DNA of 49,528 nucleotides, taken from positions 1 to 49,528 of the forward strand of contig NZ_VMQU01000023.1 of the NCBI RefSeq assembly GCF_007714205.1, in the 5' to 3' direction. The notes under the pieces are model-generated. The model was not told the origin of the DNA. It saw nothing but the letters and a program-made list of their open reading frames with translations, and searched no databases. The translations under genes and the position numbers were made by a program. The stretch comes from Mycobacterium helveticum (GTDB lineage Bacteria > Actinomycetota > Actinomycetes > Mycobacteriales > Mycobacteriaceae). Below are positions 1-7,931 of the stretch, in pieces (within the stretch, counting starts at the first letter, position 1; each line of letters opens with the position of its first letter).

Positions 1-259
1 CATGCTCGTCTGCGGGCCGGTCACCCTCGAGCTCCCATACCACACATGAGGTCATCCACATTCATGGCAATAGAGCCAGATTTTCCACTGCTATAGAGCC
101 TGTTGCCGAAGCGGCGCAGGGCACTGAGGCACTGACATAGCCGGGCTACACACCCTTCCACGTGCCTCACGTGTCGGACACATAAATACGCTGAACAACA
201 AGCACTTTCGAAAAAACAAGTACGGATAGCCTACGCGACGTGATACGCAGCGACCCGGG
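1..259. other. Gene-free left edge
   Basis: No convincing gene. The stretch is less GC-rich than the rest and holds a direct repeat ATAGAGCC (70-77 and 93-100) and a perfect 11-bp palindrome GTGTCGGACAC at 171-181. It lies downstream of the leftward enolase gene. No terminator hairpin followed by a T-run was found. Confidence 0.5.
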
Positions 260-1543
260 TCAGCGCGGATCCGGACGATGCGCCATGGGCAACCCGAACG
301 GCAGGTCGGACACGCTCGCCGTTATCTCCAGCAGGCGGTTGTACTTGGCGACGCGTTCTCCGCGTGCAGGGGCGCCCGATTTGATCTGGCCACAACCCGC
401 CGCGACGGCGAGATCCGCGATGAAGGAATCGGTGGTTTCCCCTGATCGGTGCGAAATCATCGCGCCGTAGCCCGCCTCCCGGCACACGGCCAGTGCCTCA
501 AGGGTTTCCGAAACGGTACCGATCTGGTTGACCTTGATCAGGGCGGCGTTGCCGATGCCGGCGCGGACCGCCGAAGCGATCAGGTCGGGATTGGTCACCA
601 GATTGTCGTCCCCGACCAGTTGGACTCTGTCACCCAGCTTCTCGGTCAGCTTTCGCCAACCCGCCGTGTCGTGTTCGTCCATCCCGTCTTCGATACTCCA
701 GACCGGAAACTTCTGAACAATATTGGTGTAACGCTCGATGAGGTCGTCGCTGGACAGAGTTTCGCCGTTGACCCGGTAAAAGCCGTCCCGGTGGAAGCCG
801 TTGGCCGCGGGGTCCAGCGCGATGGCGACGCCCGTGGTCCCGGTGACATAGCCGGCGTCACCGATCGCCTGCACGAGAAGGGCCAAAACATCTTCCGGAC
901 AGCCGATCTCAGGCGCGAAGCCACCCTCGTCGCCTAACCCGGTCGCCAGGTTGCGCTCGGCCAACACCGACCGCAACCTGGCGTATACCTCGGCGCCGGC
1001 GCGGACCGCCTCCGGCAAGGACGGCGCCCCGATCGGTGCGATCATGAACTCCTGGAAATCCAGGGGATTGCGCGCGTGGGCTCCACCATTGACCACGTTG
1101 AAGTGCGGCACCGGCAGCCGCGCCTGCACACCGGCGGGAGTCAGCCACTGCCACAGCGGTCGTCCGGACTGGCGCGCGAACGCCCGGGCAGCAACCATGG
1201 AGACGCCGACAATCGCATTGGCACCCAATCGAGACTTATCGGGTGTGCCATCGAGCTGCCGCAGCGCCGAATCGACGTCCTCCAGAGCGGTGAACGGGCG
1301 ACTGGTCAACGACTCCGCTATCGGCCCGTTGACGTATGCCACGGCGCGGCGCACACCCATACCGTCGTAGCGCGTGTCACCGTCGCGCAACTCGACGGCC
1401 TCGCGGCTGCCGGTCGACGCACCAGCGGGTACGCCCGAGCGAAGCCGGCTACCATCCCCCAGCGTTGCCGACACGGCCAGCGTGGGGCGGCCGCGAGAAT
1501 CGAGGATCTCGATTGCAGATACCGACGAAAATTGGATCGTCAC
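260..1543 (-). CDS. eno: Enolase (probable second, accessory copy)
   Basis: Converts 2-phosphoglycerate to phosphoenolpyruvate in the cytoplasm. At 427 aa it has normal enolase length. The catalytic set is intact: His156 (GGAH), Glu165 and Glu206 (GDEGG), metal ligands Asp244, Glu285 and Asp312, Lys337, the SHRSG loop at 365-369 and Lys388 (GQIKSG). The start is GTG with GGAGGA about 7 nt upstream. The protein diverges from the housekeeping mycobacterial enolase, for example SIEDGMDEHD where the usual form is SIEDPLSEDD, so it looks like a paralogue. It is divergent from a DUF190 gene, and a class I aldolase lies just beyond. That the housekeeping eno sits elsewhere is inferred, not seen. Confidence 0.93.
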   Translation of the reverse strand: MTIQFSSVSAIEILDSRGRPTLAVSATLGDGSRLRSGVPAGASTGSREAVELRDGDTRYDGMGVRRAVAYVNGPIAESLTSRPFTALEDVDSALRQLDGTPDKSRLGANAIVGVSMVAARAFARQSGRPLWQWLTPAGVQARLPVPHFNVVNGGAHARNPLDFQEFMIAPIGAPSLPEAVRAGAEVYARLRSVLAERNLATGLGDEGGFAPEIGCPEDVLALLVQAIGDAGYVTGTTGVAIALDPAANGFHRDGFYRVNGETLSSDDLIERYTNIVQKFPVWSIEDGMDEHDTAGWRKLTEKLGDRVQLVGDDNLVTNPDLIASAVRAGIGNAALIKVNQIGTVSETLEALAVCREAGYGAMISHRSGETTDSFIADLAVAAGCGQIKSGAPARGERVAKYNRLLEITASVSDLPFGLPMAHRPDPR

Positions 1544-1606
1544 GTTGCGTCCTCCGCGTCACATTGGGATTTCCATGTTGGTCAGTCCGGTATCGATACA
1601 TGAGTC

Positions 1607-1626
1607 GCAGGGACCGTTGGCCGCCG
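1607..1626. promoter_or_regulatory. DosR-like box between eno and the DUF190 gene
   Basis: The core GGGAC-CGTT-GGCCG (1610-1623) matches the DosR/DevR pattern GGGAC-N4-G(T/G)CCC except at its last base. It lies 67 bp before the eno GTG and about 175 bp before the DUF190 start. The outer flanks do not match the consensus well, so this is a weaker candidate than the box before ctaD. Confidence 0.3.
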
Positions 1627-1799
1627 ATGTGTGACGGACGATTATGGCGAGCCCCACCGCCATGGCCAGTTAGCAGCCTATCGCATAGGCCCGCCGCGGG
1701 TAAGATATCCGCAAGGTCATGGGACACTTGGGCGGGGACAGGCGGGCATGTTGGTGACGGTATCGAAAACTGTTGCATAGCAGAGCCTTAGGAGTCGTC

Positions 1800-2879
1800 G
1801 TGGATGAAGAGTGTCTGAAGCTCAGCACGTATCTGGCCGAGCGCCGGCGGACGGACAAGGGTTTCGTCTCCGATGTGCTGCTCGGTCTCTACCAAGAACA
1901 CCGCGTCGCCAGCAGCGTCCTTTTGCGCGGCGTCGGCGGTTTCGGGACGGGCCGCCACTACCGCTCCGATCAGTCCCTGACCCTCTCGGAGGACCCGCCC
2001 GTGCTGATCACGGCGGTGGACAGCAGGCCGGTCATCGAAGGACTGCTCGACGAGGTGCTCGCCGTCCAACAACGCGGGCTGGTCACCCTCGAACGTGCGC
2101 GGCTGCTGCGCGGGGAAATCGGGGCGCTCGAACTTGCCGACGGGCTCCACGAGGCCGTCAAATTGACGATCTACCTGGGCCGCAAGGAGCGCGTCTACGG
2201 AGTTCCCGCCTACATCGCGATCTGCGACCTGATGCACCGGCGGCACATCGCCGGCGCCTCCGTGTTCCTGGGCGTCGACGGCGTCGCGCACGGGCAACGG
2301 CGGCGCGCGCGCTTTTTCGCCGTCAACGCCGACGTGCCCATGATGGTCGTGGTGGTGGGGTCCGGCGAGCTCGTCGGCCGCGTGCTGCCCGAGCTCGGCG
2401 GCCTGCTCGAACAGCCGATGATCACGCTGGAGCGGGTTCGGGTATGCAAGCGGGACGGGGCGCTACTGGAACCGCCGCACCCCCTGCCGAAAGCCGACGA
2501 GCACGGTCTGCCGCTGTGGCAGAAGCTGTCGGTGTACACCTCCGAATCGGCGCGCCGCGGCGGCGTGCCGATTCACCGCGCGCTGGTGCAGCGGCTGTGG
2601 CGGCGCAAAACGCCCGATGGCGCGACGGTTTTGCGCGGTATCTGGGGCTTTCACGGCAATCACCCGCCGCACGGCGACAAGGTGCTCACCCTGGGCCGTC
2701 GCGTCCCCGTCGTCACCACCATCATCGACACCCCGGCCAACATCGCCGAATCGTTCGAGGTGGTCGACGAACTGACCCGGGAAGACGGGCTGGTGACCAG
2801 TGAAATGGTGCCCGCGTTGGTCTCCGACGAGCGCGACAGCAGTCCGGGCCGGCCGCCGATGGCCGACCACCGCTACTGA
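1800..2879 (+). CDS. Triple-DUF190 protein (Rv3071-like)
   Basis: A 359-aa soluble protein made of three DUF190 repeats, roughly residues 1-105, 108-215 and 235-340. Each carries a variant of the signature KLSTYL/KLTIYLG..., a basic segment and a VLRG.GGFG-like or ..GVDGVAHG turn. DUF190 proteins have a PII-like fold and unknown ligand. In mycobacteria and elsewhere they are commonly encoded next to the fluoride exporter CrcB, but no crcB is in this window. The GTG start at 1800 is chosen because AGGAG sits 5 nt upstream; an earlier in-frame TTG at 1773 has no such site. It is divergent from the enolase paralogue, and enolase is the classic fluoride target, so a fluoride link is possible but only inferred. 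Confidence 0.85.
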   Translation: MDEECLKLSTYLAERRRTDKGFVSDVLLGLYQEHRVASSVLLRGVGGFGTGRHYRSDQSLTLSEDPPVLITAVDSRPVIEGLLDEVLAVQQRGLVTLERARLLRGEIGALELADGLHEAVKLTIYLGRKERVYGVPAYIAICDLMHRRHIAGASVFLGVDGVAHGQRRRARFFAVNADVPMMVVVVGSGELVGRVLPELGGLLEQPMITLERVRVCKRDGALLEPPHPLPKADEHGLPLWQKLSVYTSESARRGGVPIHRALVQRLWRRKTPDGATVLRGIWGFHGNHPPHGDKVLTLGRRVPVVTTIIDTPANIAESFEVVDELTREDGLVTSEMVPALVSDERDSSPGRPPMADHRY

Positions 2880-2897
2880 GCCGTCGGCTCGGGCGCC

Positions 2898-3791
2898 TCA
2901 GCCGGCGACCGAGGCGTCATAGATCGACTGGATCGCCTTGTCCAGCGTGGCGTCGAACTGCTCGTCGGTCTGGTCGACCGAAAGGCCCTCGGTCAGCGCA
3001 CGACTGAAGCTGGCGATCAGGCCCGTGTTCTTGGCGAGCAGCTCGTTGGCCTCCTCGCGGGAGTAGCCGCCGGACAGGGCCACCACCCGCATCACCTTCG
3101 GATGTTCGATCAGCGGCCGGTAGTAGTTGACCTCGCTGGGCAGGCTCAGCTTGATCATCACGCGCTGCCCGTCGGGCACGGTGTCGAGGTGCCGGGTGAT
3201 CTCGTCGCGCAGGATCGCCTCCGCCTCCGCCTTGTCCGGGATGGAGATGGTGACCTCGGGTTCCAGGATCGGCACCAGGCCGTGGCCGAGCACCTGGTGG
3301 CCCACCTCGAACTGCTGGGCGACCACCGCGGCGATGCCGTCCGCGTTGGCGCCGCCGATCACCGACCGCTCCTTGGTGCCGAAGACGCCCTTGCTCGCGG
3401 CGCGCTCCAGCAACGCGTCCAGACCGGGCATCGGCTTCATCAGCTGAACGCCGTCGCAAGCCTCGGCCAGCCCCTTGTCGATCTTGAGGATGGGCACCAC
3501 GCCCTTGGTCTCCCACAGGTAGGTGGTCGACGGTTTGCCCTCGATGTCGCGGTCCATGGTCTGCTCGAACAGGATCGCCGCCAAGACCCGATCGCCCGTG
3601 AAGGCCGGGGAGGTGATGATCCGGGACCGCATCTGATGGATGAGGTCGAACATCTCCTTCTCGGAGGAGTACGCGTCTTCGGAGATGCCGTATTGGCGCA
3701 GCGCCTTGGGGGTCGATCCACCGCTTTGGTCGAGCGCCGCGATGAACCCCTTACCCGAGGTCATCCGGTCCGCTTGCTTGTCGTTCGGCAT
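2898..3791 (-). CDS. fda: Class I fructose-bisphosphate aldolase
   Basis: Cleaves fructose 1,6-bisphosphate to two triose phosphates (or the reverse) by a Schiff-base mechanism. The 297-aa protein closely follows the staphylococcal FdaA pattern: GKGFIAALDQSGGSTPKAL near the N-terminus, AAILFEQTMDR at 71-81, and MIKLSLPSE with the likely Schiff-base Lys214. Mycobacteria mainly use a class II zinc aldolase, so this is an accessory, metal-independent enzyme. The ATG at 3791 follows GGAG and is where homology begins; the frame stays open upstream without similarity. It is convergent with the DUF190 gene, with only 18 bp between them. Confidence 0.94.
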   Translation of the reverse strand: MPNDKQADRMTSGKGFIAALDQSGGSTPKALRQYGISEDAYSSEKEMFDLIHQMRSRIITSPAFTGDRVLAAILFEQTMDRDIEGKPSTTYLWETKGVVPILKIDKGLAEACDGVQLMKPMPGLDALLERAASKGVFGTKERSVIGGANADGIAAVVAQQFEVGHQVLGHGLVPILEPEVTISIPDKAEAEAILRDEITRHLDTVPDGQRVMIKLSLPSEVNYYRPLIEHPKVMRVVALSGGYSREEANELLAKNTGLIASFSRALTEGLSVDQTDEQFDATLDKAIQSIYDASVAG

Positions 3792-3849
3792 GGAACTCTC
3801 CACTCCCTCGTGGTCCCCTGTGACCGTTGCGCAGCTTGAGCCTTGCCCG

Positions 3850-3878
3850 ATCATATTCGGGTCGGTGGACGTCGGAAA
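3850..3878 (-). promoter_or_regulatory. Putative promoter of the class I aldolase
   Basis: On the minus strand a TATGAT -10 (3855-3850) lies 17 bp after a weak TTTCCG -35 (3878-3873). This would give a leader of about 50 nt before the ATG at 3791. Confidence 0.4.
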
Positions 3879-3886
3879 CAGCCCGG

Positions 3887-4267
3887 TCACGGTGTGGGCG
3901 TCAGCACCTGCCGGGCCTGATACCGCTGACCGCCTTCGTGGTGCCCCAGCATGGCGTCGATGTGCGGCGCCGCGGGACGGCTGTTGCTGCCGATCGGTTG
4001 CATCCACAGCATTTCGAGGCGCATGAGGCCGTAGGGGCTTCGGCAGCGCCTACGTCGCCCCCCGATCACCGCGGGAATGGGGAGATGCGGGCCGACGACA
4101 TCGCCTTGGAAGGTCTGCGTCGCGGCGCTGGAGGACCCGGAGAGCGTCGCCGCGCCGCGGGCATCGGTGTAGCCGCCGTCGCACCGGGCGATTTCGTTGC
4201 GCCCCTTGGCTTGTCGCCACGAGTGGGTCAGCGGGTGCGCCGGCCCGGCCGGGTACTGGGATGACAA
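3887..4267 (-). CDS. Hypothetical protein, possibly a decayed gene
   Basis: A 126-aa frame upstream of the aldolase on the same strand. Third codon positions are strongly G/C, as in real genes here, which is the main support. No domain, signal peptide or membrane segment is recognised, and the middle (a run of Arg around residues 70-76) looks out of character, as after a frameshift. The end of the frame lies on the putative aldolase promoter region. It could be a remnant rather than a functioning gene. Confidence 0.3.
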   Translation of the reverse strand: MSSQYPAGPAHPLTHSWRQAKGRNEIARCDGGYTDARGAATLSGSSSAATQTFQGDVVGPHLPIPAVIGGRRRRCRSPYGLMRLEMLWMQPIGSNSRPAAPHIDAMLGHHEGGQRYQARQVLTPTP

Positions 4268-4271
4268 TCCA

Positions 4272-4300
4272 TTGACTCGGCCTGCCGCCGGGAATATCGT
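4272..4300 (+). promoter_or_regulatory. SigA-type promoter of the amidohydrolase-Rieske unit
   Basis: TTGACT (4272-4277), 17-bp spacer, TATCGT (4295-4300). The predicted transcription start falls at about 4307, at the beginning of the inverted repeat described next. Confidence 0.6.
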
Positions 4301-4306
4301 CTGTAG

Positions 4307-4329
4307 TTACGCTACGTCGCGTCGCGTAA
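4307..4329 (+). promoter_or_regulatory. Operator-like inverted repeat TTACGC-N11-GCGTAA
   Basis: Perfect 6-bp arms (4307-4312 and 4324-4329) separated by 11 bp, lying between the promoter and the ribosome binding site AAGGAGA (4344-4350). Size and placement suit a dimeric repressor such as TetR, GntR or LacI type. No regulator gene adjoins it. Confidence 0.55.
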
Positions 4330-4357
4330 TATCGCACGACGACAAGGAGAAGCCCTC

Positions 4358-6130
4358 GTGTTCGACCTGAAAATCATCGGTGGCACCGTCGTGGACGGCA
4401 CCGGCGCGCAGCGCTATCGCGCGGACATCGGGATCAAGGACGGCAAGATCCTCGACGTCGTGCGCCGCGGGGCCGACGACCCTGAGACGGGCGGCTTACA
4501 GACCGCCGAGGCGGCCGAGACCATCGACGCGACGGGTCGTGTGGTGGCTCCCGGCTTCGTCGACATCCACACCCACTACGACGGCCAGGTGAGCTGGGAC
4601 AGCTCGCTCGAGCCGTCGAGCGGCCACGGCGTGACCACCGTGGTCACCGGAAACTGCGGCGTGGGCTTCGCCCCGGTCCGGCCCGGCCGCGAGCAATGGC
4701 TGATCGAGTTGATGGAGGGGGTCGAGGACATCCCCGGCACCGCGCTGACCGAGGGCATCACCTGGGGTTGGGAGAGCTATCCCGAGTACCTCGATGCCAT
4801 CGGCAAGCAACGCTTCGCGATCGACGTGGGCAGCCAGGTCGCCCACGGCGCCGTCCGCGCCTACGCGATGGGCGAGCGCGGCGCCCGCAACGAGCCGGCC
4901 ACCCCGGACGACATCGCGGCGATGGGCCGGCTGGTCACCGAGGCGGTCGAGGCCGGCGCGCTCGGGTTCTCCACGTCGCGGACCCTGGGCCACCGCGCGA
5001 TGGACGGCGAACCCGTGCCGGGCACATTCGCCGCCGAGGAGGAGCTGTTCGGCCTCGGTCGCGCCATGGCGGCCGGCGGGCAGGCGGTGTTCGAGCTGGC
5101 GCCGCAGGGCGCGGCGGGAGAGGACATCGTCGGCCCGAAGAAGGAGCTGGAGTGGATGCGCCGGTTGAGCGGCGAGATCGACCGGCCGGTGTCGTTCGCC
5201 CTGATCCAGGTGGACGCCGACCCGAAGCTGTGGCGCGAGATGCTGGACCTCTCCGCGGACGCCCACGCGGCGGGCGCCCGGCTCTACCCCCAGGTCGCCG
5301 CGCGCCCGTTCGGCATGATGATCGGCTTCCAGGGGCATCACGGCTTCAGCCACCGGCCCACCTACCGCCGGCTGAAGGCCGAGTGCGGCCGCGAGGAACT
5401 CGCGGAGCGCCTCGCTGACCCCGCCGTGAAGGCGGCCATCCTGTCCGAGGACGACCTGCCGCTCGACCCCACCCTGCTGTTCGACGGGATGTTCGCCCTG
5501 GTGCAGCATTCCCTGGGACGGCTGTACGCGCTGGGCAACCCGCCCGATTACGAGCCCACCCCGGACCGCACCGTCGCCGCGATCGCCGAGGCGCGCGGCG
5601 AGGACCCGCTGTCGACGCTGTACGACCTCATGCTCGAGTCGGACGCGACCGCCATGCTGATGCTGCCGCTGTTCAACTACGCCGACGGCAACTGCGACGC
5701 GATCCGCGAGATGCTGATGCACCCCGCCGGGGTACTGGGGCTGTCCGACGGCGGCGCCCACTGCGGAATGATCTGCGATGCCTCCTACCCCACGTTCCTG
5801 CTGACGCATTGGGCGCGGGACCGTCGCCGCGGCGAGAAGCTGTCGCTGGAGTACGTCATCCGCAAACAGTCCCGCGACACCGCGCACCTGTTCGGTCTCA
5901 CCGACCGCGGCACGATCGAGCCCGGCAAGAAGGCCGACATCAATGTCATCGACATGGACGCCTTGACGCTGCATCCCGCAGCGATGGCCTTCGACCTGCC
6001 CGCCGGTGGCAACCGGATCCTGCAGGGCGCCAGCGGCTACGCCGCGACCATCGTCAGCGGGACGGTGACCCGCCGCAACGACGTCGACACCGGCGCCCGT
6101 CCCGGCCGCCTGGTCCGCGGGGCGCGTTAA
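4358..6130 (+). CDS. N-acyl-D-amino-acid deacylase family amidohydrolase
   Basis: Metal-dependent hydrolase of the D-aminoacylase branch of the amidohydrolase superfamily, which removes N-acyl groups from D-amino acids or cleaves related cyclic amides. The 590-aa protein starts with the usual beta-sandwich ([14 protein letters not shown]), followed by HTHYDGQ (His71, His73) and GNCGVGFAP with Cys100, the metal-bridging cysteine of this group. A late SDGGAH motif supplies the conserved aspartate. GTG start with AAGGAG upstream. It resembles M. tuberculosis Rv2913c. The stop is 8 bp before the Rieske oxygenase start, so the two are almost surely one transcript. The natural substrate cannot be read from sequence. 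Confidence 0.87.
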   Translation: MFDLKIIGGTVVDGTGAQRYRADIGIKDGKILDVVRRGADDPETGGLQTAEAAETIDATGRVVAPGFVDIHTHYDGQVSWDSSLEPSSGHGVTTVVTGNCGVGFAPVRPGREQWLIELMEGVEDIPGTALTEGITWGWESYPEYLDAIGKQRFAIDVGSQVAHGAVRAYAMGERGARNEPATPDDIAAMGRLVTEAVEAGALGFSTSRTLGHRAMDGEPVPGTFAAEEELFGLGRAMAAGGQAVFELAPQGAAGEDIVGPKKELEWMRRLSGEIDRPVSFALIQVDADPKLWREMLDLSADAHAAGARLYPQVAARPFGMMIGFQGHHGFSHRPTYRRLKAECGREELAERLADPAVKAAILSEDDLPLDPTLLFDGMFALVQHSLGRLYALGNPPDYEPTPDRTVAAIAEARGEDPLSTLYDLMLESDATAMLMLPLFNYADGNCDAIREMLMHPAGVLGLSDGGAHCGMICDASYPTFLLTHWARDRRRGEKLSLEYVIRKQSRDTAHLFGLTDRGTIEPGKKADINVIDMDALTLHPAAMAFDLPAGGNRILQGASGYAATIVSGTVTRRNDVDTGARPGRLVRGAR

Positions 6131-6138
6131 GGGCCGCG

Positions 6139-7500
6139 GTGAGCCTGGCCGCCGGCACCCCGGCCCGCAGCCACGACGAGGACGCGATCGGCATCCCGCC
6201 GCCATGTCCGACGCTGGTGCCCGCCGAGCGGTACTACTCGCCGCGGTTCGCCGCCCTCGAGGCCGAACGCATGTGGCCGAAGGTGTGGCAGCTCGCCTGC
6301 ACGGTGGACCACGTTGCCGAGCCGGGCGACTACTTCGAGTACCGCTGCGGCCCCTACGCAGTGCTGATCGTGCGCGGGGACGACGGCGGGTTGCGCGCCT
6401 TCCAGAACGCCTGCCGCCATCGCGGCAACGCGCTGTGCGCGGGCTCCGGGCAGGGGCTGCGCGAGATCAAGTGCGGCTACCACGGCTGGACCTGGGACCT
6501 GGCCGGGACGCTCAAACGGGTGCCCGGCCGCAAGGGCTTCGGCGTGCTGCGGATGCCGGATTTCCCGCTGGTTCCCGTTCGGGTCGAGGCCTGGGCGGGG
6601 CTTGTCTTCGTCAACCTCGACCCCGACGCGATGCCGCTGGCCGACTACCTGGAGGGGGTGCCCGACGACATCGCCTGGTGCGGGCTCGGCGACTTCCGCT
6701 GCTATGCCACGCTGACCGTCGAGGTGGACGCCAACTGGAAGACGATCGCCGACGGCTACAGCGAGACGTACCACGTTGCGACGCTGCACCCGGAACTGCT
6801 GCGCTGTGTCGACGACGTCCATGCGCCGCAACGCATCTGGGGCCACACCGGCAAGTCCGACCAACCCTACGGCGTGCCGAGCCCGCGCCTTGACGGCGCA
6901 CTGAGCGACGAGGAGGTGTGGGACGCCTACGTCTACACCCAGGGTGCGCTGATGGGCGCGGCCGAGGGCACGCCGTTTCCCGCCGACGAGCGCCGGCCGG
7001 GGCAGACGGTCGCGGACCTGATCGCGGCGCGAACGCGGTCGTTCGCCGCGGGACGCGGGGTCGACCTCGGCTGGGCCGACACCGACCGGATCACCCGACT
7101 GCACCAGTACAACGTGTTTCCCAACATGACGTTCCTGACCAACGCGGACCACCTGACCGTCATGTGCTCGCGACCGCGACGCGACGCCGCCTCCGATCCC
7201 GACAAGGGCGAGCTCGTGATGTTCTTGATGACGCGGATGGCACCGGGTGCGCCGCGCACCACGCCGGCGGATGTCCGCGTGACGGCTGGGACGGCTGAGC
7301 CGGGTGTGGTTCTGACGCAGGACATTCGGGTGCTCCCCGGCGTGCAACGGGGCATGCGTCAGCCGGGCTTCACCCATCTGGTGCTGTCCGGCGAGGAGCG
7401 ACGCGTGATCAACATGCACCGAAACCTCGAGCGCTACCTCGACCTACCCGAGTCCGAATGCATGCGTTGCGGTACGGCCGACGAAACTCCGCCAACGTAA
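6139..7500 (+). CDS. Rieske non-heme iron oxygenase, alpha subunit
   Basis: Catalytic component of a ring-hydroxylating or demethylating oxygenase. In the 453-aa protein the Rieske [2Fe-2S] ligands are Cys92-x-His94 and Cys112-x2-His115. The mononuclear iron site is ADGYSETYHVATLHP with His212 and His217, and an Asp is expected near the C-terminal third. No reductase, ferredoxin or beta subunit follows, so electrons must come from proteins encoded elsewhere. The GTG start at 6139 is preferred because the Rieske domain begins soon after and it lies 8 bp past the upstream stop. With the amidohydrolase it may act on an N-acylated aromatic or amide compound; that is inference. Confidence 0.9.
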   Translation: MSLAAGTPARSHDEDAIGIPPPCPTLVPAERYYSPRFAALEAERMWPKVWQLACTVDHVAEPGDYFEYRCGPYAVLIVRGDDGGLRAFQNACRHRGNALCAGSGQGLREIKCGYHGWTWDLAGTLKRVPGRKGFGVLRMPDFPLVPVRVEAWAGLVFVNLDPDAMPLADYLEGVPDDIAWCGLGDFRCYATLTVEVDANWKTIADGYSETYHVATLHPELLRCVDDVHAPQRIWGHTGKSDQPYGVPSPRLDGALSDEEVWDAYVYTQGALMGAAEGTPFPADERRPGQTVADLIAARTRSFAAGRGVDLGWADTDRITRLHQYNVFPNMTFLTNADHLTVMCSRPRRDAASDPDKGELVMFLMTRMAPGAPRTTPADVRVTAGTAEPGVVLTQDIRVLPGVQRGMRQPGFTHLVLSGEERRVINMHRNLERYLDLPESECMRCGTADETPPT

Positions 7501-7550
7501 TCGGCGCAGACACTCGGAAAAGTGGTCCGTGACACACTAGACTTCCGGCT

Positions 7551-7931
7551 GTGACGACCCCGTCGAACCGCTGGGGCGACGAACGCCAGCACCTTTCGCA
7601 TCAACTCCAGATGCGGTATCGGTCGCTGGGCCGGGTCCGGGCGCGGCGGCTGTCTCAGCAATTCGCGAGCGTCGGCGTCCGGACCGCGCCGGGGCGTCTT
7701 CGGGCGATGACGGCCGGGCTGCCCGTCGCTGCCGACGAGGTGACGGACGTCCATTTCGCTTTGATCGCGCTCGAGATGAACCGGGCGACACGCGCCGCCA
7801 GGATCAAGCGGCTGAAGCGCCGTGGCTCCCGCTCGTTGCTGCTTGCCGGACTGATTCTCGTGGTCCTGCACTTCCTGCTGTGCGTTGCTTACCTGCTGCT
7901 GAACCTGGCCCAACAGGCGACCCCGCTATAA
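7551..7931 (+). CDS. Small protein with one C-terminal membrane segment
   Basis: A 126-aa protein of no recognised family. The first 95 residues are Arg-rich and soluble, ending in a strongly basic stretch (RIKRLKRRGSR). A single hydrophobic helix (about 96-119) follows, then a short tail. The arrangement suggests an inner-membrane protein with a cytoplasmic basic N-domain. GTG start. The last 6 bp overlap the end of the convergent SulP gene. No partner is suggested by context. Confidence 0.6.
   Translation: MTTPSNRWGDERQHLSHQLQMRYRSLGRVRARRLSQQFASVGVRTAPGRLRAMTAGLPVAADEVTDVHFALIALEMNRATRAARIKRLKRRGSRSLLLAGLILVVLHFLLCVAYLLLNLAQQATPL

Noticed and set aside
4496..6205. Long open frame on the minus strand opposite the amidohydrolase
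   Set aside because: Low-complexity Arg/Gly/Val-rich translation typical of the antisense of a GC-rich gene; the plus-strand frame has full family motifs.
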